From contig JBAXYJ010000140.1 of assembly GCA_041670885.1 (NCBI GenBank), positions 1-7,505 on the forward strand: a stretch of 7,505 bases of DNA, written 5' to 3'. The DNA comes from JAJBWD01 sp041670885. Lineage in GTDB: Bacteria; Bacillota; Clostridia; Clostridiales; Clostridiaceae. The translations under genes were made by a program, and so were the position numbers. Positions within the stretch are counted from its first letter, which is position 1. Every line of letters begins with the position of its first letter. Below are positions 5,563-7,505 of this stretch, piece after piece. Under the pieces are notes generated by a model, which had not been told where the DNA came from, did not search any database, and saw nothing but the letters and a program-made list of their open reading frames with translations.

Positions 5563-5652
5563 TTATAAAACAGATCTAGCTATTAAATAGGAAATGGCAA
5601 ACGTAATTATACACAATGCTATAAAACCAATTATTAAATATTTTTTCTTCAT
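5563..5652 (-). CDS. Predicted 29-residue single-pass membrane protein
   Basis: A short open frame below usual gene-calling limits. The product starts MKKKYLIIGF, has a hydrophobic stretch from about residue 5 to 25, and ends LIARSVL: a basic N-terminus, one membrane helix and a short Arg-containing tail. The ATG is preceded by GGTGA at about 4 bases, a modest ribosome binding site. It lies 58 bp downstream of the AI-2E family gene on the same strand with no clear terminator between, so it could be co-transcribed with it, and it ends just before the convergent ftsZ terminator. The composition, all-hydrophobic then stop, is typical of bacterial membrane microproteins, but A/T-rich DNA can yield such frames by chance. 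I recognise no family and propose no function. Confidence 0.5.
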   Translation of the reverse strand: MKKKYLIIGFIALCIITFAISYLIARSVL

Positions 5653-5710
5653 AAATCACCATTAAAATCTTGTGCTTTACTTATAATATATTTAACTATG
5701 GCTTATTTTA

Positions 5711-6868
5711 TTATCTATTTTCTAATCTTTTATCTATCCAGCCATCAATAATTGATTTTATAACCGCAGCAGCAGGAACACCCATAAGCATTCCAAAAAA
5801 TCCAAATAATCCGCCGCCTGCAAATATGGCAAATATTATCCATAATGGACTTAGTCCCATAGAATCACCAAGTATCTTAGGCTCCAGGTAGTTTCCATCA
5901 AACTGCTGAAGTATAAAAAGCAGAAATGCAACTAAAATTGCTTTCCCCGGTGAATATAAAAGAGTTATTATAATGGGAGGAACAGCTCCGACTATTGGTC
6001 CAAAATATGGAATCATATTAGATATTCCTATAATAATACTTATAAGCAGAGAATATTTAATTTTAAATAACAGCATTATCAAAAGGCAAAGTACAGCCAC
6101 AATAAAAGAATCTATAAATTTTCCTATGATAAACTTAGAGAAGATTATATTTGTCTTCGCTAAAAAAAAATTTATTTTTTGATAAGTACTTTCTTTAAAA
6201 ATGGCCCTTATTATCCTATGTGTGCCTTCACTGATTTTTTCTTTATCTATCATAATATAAATAGCAATGATAAATCCCAGCAAAACCTTCATAAAGCCCA
6301 TTGTAAGCTTAAATACCTGTTCCATTATTCTGCCAAAATACATATTTATCCAACCATTATCTATATTTTCGGTGTATTTAATAATTATTTCAGAAATTTT
6401 TTCATTTATTTTTATGGACTTAGAAGTTATAAATTCAGAAGGAAGGTTATTAATGAATCTTTCAGTATTTGACAAAAATGTTGGAATATTTTTAAACAAA
6501 TCCTTTATGTTAAGCTTTATCACAGGAATGATATAATTAATAATCAGAGCAAAAAGTAATAATATTATAAGATACAAAATCAATATGCTTAAACATCTTC
6601 TTTTCCTGCTGTTTGCTAAATACTTTTCATTTCTTTTGAACAGGTGCTCCTCTAAAAATTTCACAAAGGGATTAAGAAAATATGCAATAATAAGGGCATA
6701 AATAAATGGTTTTAAAAGATTCAGCGTAAATGCTGTTATATTTATAATATAAGAAAATAATGAACTTATATTATCAATTGCCTTGTATACTATTATTAGT
6801 ATCAAAAGTAGAAAGAATACAAGCATACTGTTTTTGAAGAATTTATTATCATATTTCAATTTAATCAT
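5711..6868 (-). CDS. AI-2E family (PerM/UPF0118) membrane protein
   Basis: A 385-residue polytopic inner-membrane protein of the family named for the E. coli autoinducer-2 exporter TqsA. Other members are cation antiporters or unassigned, so the substrate here is unknown. Hydrophobic segments lie near 13-29, 50-66, 92-115, 190-208, 250-269, 273-303, 308-322 and 340-370, matching the family's roughly eight helices, with a soluble stretch at 116-185. Family motifs are clear: NMIPYFGPIVGAVP (284-297), EPKILGDSMGLSP (329-341) and GGGLFGFFGMLMGVPAAA (351-368). A GTG two codons upstream overlaps the GGAG ribosome binding site, whereas the ATG at 6868 sits 5 bases after it, so the ATG is chosen. It is divergent from galT, and the microprotein frame follows it. 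A run of nine T occurs in the coding strand at 6162-6170. No clear promoter was found. Confidence 0.93.
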   Translation of the reverse strand: MIKLKYDNKFFKNSMLVFFLLLILIIVYKAIDNISSLFSYIINITAFTLNLLKPFIYALIIAYFLNPFVKFLEEHLFKRNEKYLANSRKRRCLSILILYLIILLLFALIINYIIPVIKLNIKDLFKNIPTFLSNTERFINNLPSEFITSKSIKINEKISEIIIKYTENIDNGWINMYFGRIMEQVFKLTMGFMKVLLGFIIAIYIMIDKEKISEGTHRIIRAIFKESTYQKINFFLAKTNIIFSKFIIGKFIDSFIVAVLCLLIMLLFKIKYSLLISIIIGISNMIPYFGPIVGAVPPIIITLLYSPGKAILVAFLLFILQQFDGNYLEPKILGDSMGLSPLWIIFAIFAGGGLFGFFGMLMGVPAAAVIKSIIDGWIDKRLENR

Positions 6869-6950
6869 ATCCACTCCAAAATCGATAAAAGATATACCTA
6901 TTTCATTATTCCCTGAAGCTAAGATATTATGATTAAAAAAATGATTACCA

Positions 6951-6979
6951 TTGTAAAATTCATTTAAATGAAATAAAAT
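6951..6979 (+). promoter_or_regulatory. Candidate galT promoter with a palindrome in the spacer
   Basis: TTGTAA (6951-6956), a 17-base spacer and TAAAAT (6974-6979) match the sigma-A consensus at 4 and 5 of 6 positions. The spacer contains the perfect 14-bp palindrome TTCATTTAAATGAA (6959-6972). This is flanked by a wider dyad, ACCATT (6947-6952) and AATGGT (6977-6982). The overlap suggests repression at this promoter. The sequence does not resemble a catabolite (cre) site. Confidence 0.4.
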
Positions 6980-6983
6980 GGTT

Positions 6984-7001
6984 ATAGAAATCCTTTTCTA
7001 T
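6984..7001. promoter_or_regulatory. Small dyad just before the galT ribosome binding site
   Basis: ATAGAAA and TTTCTAT form a perfect 7-bp inverted repeat around TCCT. It ends about 10 bases before the GGAGGAG ribosome binding site of galT. It could be an operator just downstream of the start of transcription or a small mRNA hairpin. It has no T-run and is too weak for a terminator. Confidence 0.35.
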
Positions 7002-7021
7002 GATTAGTTTGGAGGAGTATT

Positions 7022-7505
7022 ATGGAAATAAATATATACCAAGAAATAGAAAGATTAATTAATTATGGCTTAAATAAACATCTTCTGGCAAAAGAGGATA
7101 TTATCTACACAAGAAATAAGCTGCTGGAAATACTGAAACTTTATGATTTTGAAGTTACAAAGGTTCAGAATGAAAATTTAGAAACACCCACAGTTATTCT
7201 GGATAACATATTAAACTGGTGCTTTCAAAATGGATTGCTGGAAAGTAATACCCCTGTATATAGAGACTTATTAGACACAAAAATAATGGATACCTTAGTG
7301 GATAAGCCCTCTGTTGTCATTAATAAATTTTACAGCTTATATAAAAAGTCTCCTTGTTTTGCCACAGATTATTTTTATAGTCTAAGCAAGGCTTCAGATT
7401 ACATAAGAGTTAACAGAATAAAAAGGAATCTGGAATGGAAGACAAAAACTGATTATGGAGATTTAGATATTACTATAAATTTATCAAAGCCGGAAAAGGA
7501 CCCAA
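7022..7505 (+). CDS. galT: Galactose-1-phosphate uridylyltransferase, type 2 (5' part)
   Basis: GalT exchanges UMP between UDP-glucose and galactose 1-phosphate, giving UDP-galactose and glucose 1-phosphate in the Leloir pathway, in the cytoplasm. The visible 161 residues match the N-terminal part of the Firmicute-type (type 2) family, about 490-500 residues long, unrelated in layout to the short E. coli-type enzyme. The best stretch is ASDYIRVNRIKRNLEWK (124-140) followed by YGDLDITINLSKPEKDP (145-161), a strongly conserved block of this family. No HxH motif occurs in the visible part, so the catalytic region must lie beyond the edge. The ATG follows TTTGGAGGAG, a very strong ribosome binding site. 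It is divergent from the AI-2E family gene, with two dyads in front. galK or galE may follow, but that cannot be seen here. Confidence 0.92.
   Translation, partial: MEINIYQEIERLINYGLNKHLLAKEDIIYTRNKLLEILKLYDFEVTKVQNENLETPTVILDNILNWCFQNGLLESNTPVYRDLLDTKIMDTLVDKPSVVINKFYSLYKKSPCFATDYFYSLSKASDYIRVNRIKRNLEWKTKTDYGDLDITINLSKPEKDP

Noticed and set aside
5594..5665. Plus-strand 23-residue frame starting ATGGCAAACGTA
   Set aside because: It lies just after the ftsZ terminator, its AGGAA sits directly against the ATG, and it is antisense to the better-supported membrane microprotein.
5973..6536. Three overlapping plus-strand frames opposite the AI-2E family gene
   Set aside because: They are shadows of a gene with clear family motifs on the other strand, and the translations look like reversed membrane-protein codons.
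6869..6874. GTG start two codons upstream for the AI-2E family protein
   Set aside because: The GTG overlaps the GGAG ribosome binding site, so the ATG at 6868 is correctly spaced and preferred.

Overview
The window looks like chromosomal DNA of a low-GC Firmicute, most likely a Clostridium or close relative. The DNA is strongly AT-rich, ribosome binding sites are strong and purine-rich (GGAGG or AGGGG), intergenic regions are AT-rich with hairpin terminators, and the gene set fits: class III fructose-1,6-bisphosphatase, a Firmicute-type GalT, and a small protein resembling the clostridial DUF6514 family. No rRNA, tRNA, CRISPR array, insertion sequence or integrase was recognised.

Left part (1-1199, all minus strand). 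The 5' part of acpS (holo-ACP synthase) runs off the left edge. Upstream of it lie a 116-residue DUF6514-like protein and a short single-stranded DNA-binding protein without the usual acidic tail. These three genes are separated by hairpins, so they look like mostly independent units. A 171-bp divergent region containing an 11-bp inverted repeat separates ssb from fbp.

Middle (1371-5520). fbp (plus) encodes the gluconeogenic class III fructose bisphosphatase. It converges on a two-gene minus-strand operon encoding an XRE-family repressor and an ImmA/IrrE-type zinc peptidase, whose reading frames overlap by 19 bp. A perfect 31-bp palindrome serves as a shared terminator between fbp and the operon. 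The regulator gene has a good sigma-A promoter with a TATACA-TCAG-TGTATA dyad over its -10, which suggests autoregulation. Divergent from it is a complete ftsZ-like gene with its own promoter, an unusual leader made of two nested perfect inverted repeats, upstream direct repeats, and its own terminator. This ftsZ lacks the usual spoIIGA-sigE neighbours and has a short C-terminal linker, so it may be a second FtsZ.

Right part (5521-7505). A probable 29-residue single-pass membrane protein, too short for routine gene calling, lies on the minus strand downstream of an AI-2E (PerM/UPF0118) family membrane protein. Divergent from the latter, galT (galactose-1-phosphate uridylyltransferase, type 2) starts at 7022 behind two dyads and runs off the right edge.

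Most genes are housekeeping. The region most worth attention is 3371-5520: the repressor/peptidase pair back to back with an out-of-context FtsZ, across a 318-bp intergenic region dense with repeats. A functional link between the pair and FtsZ is inference only.
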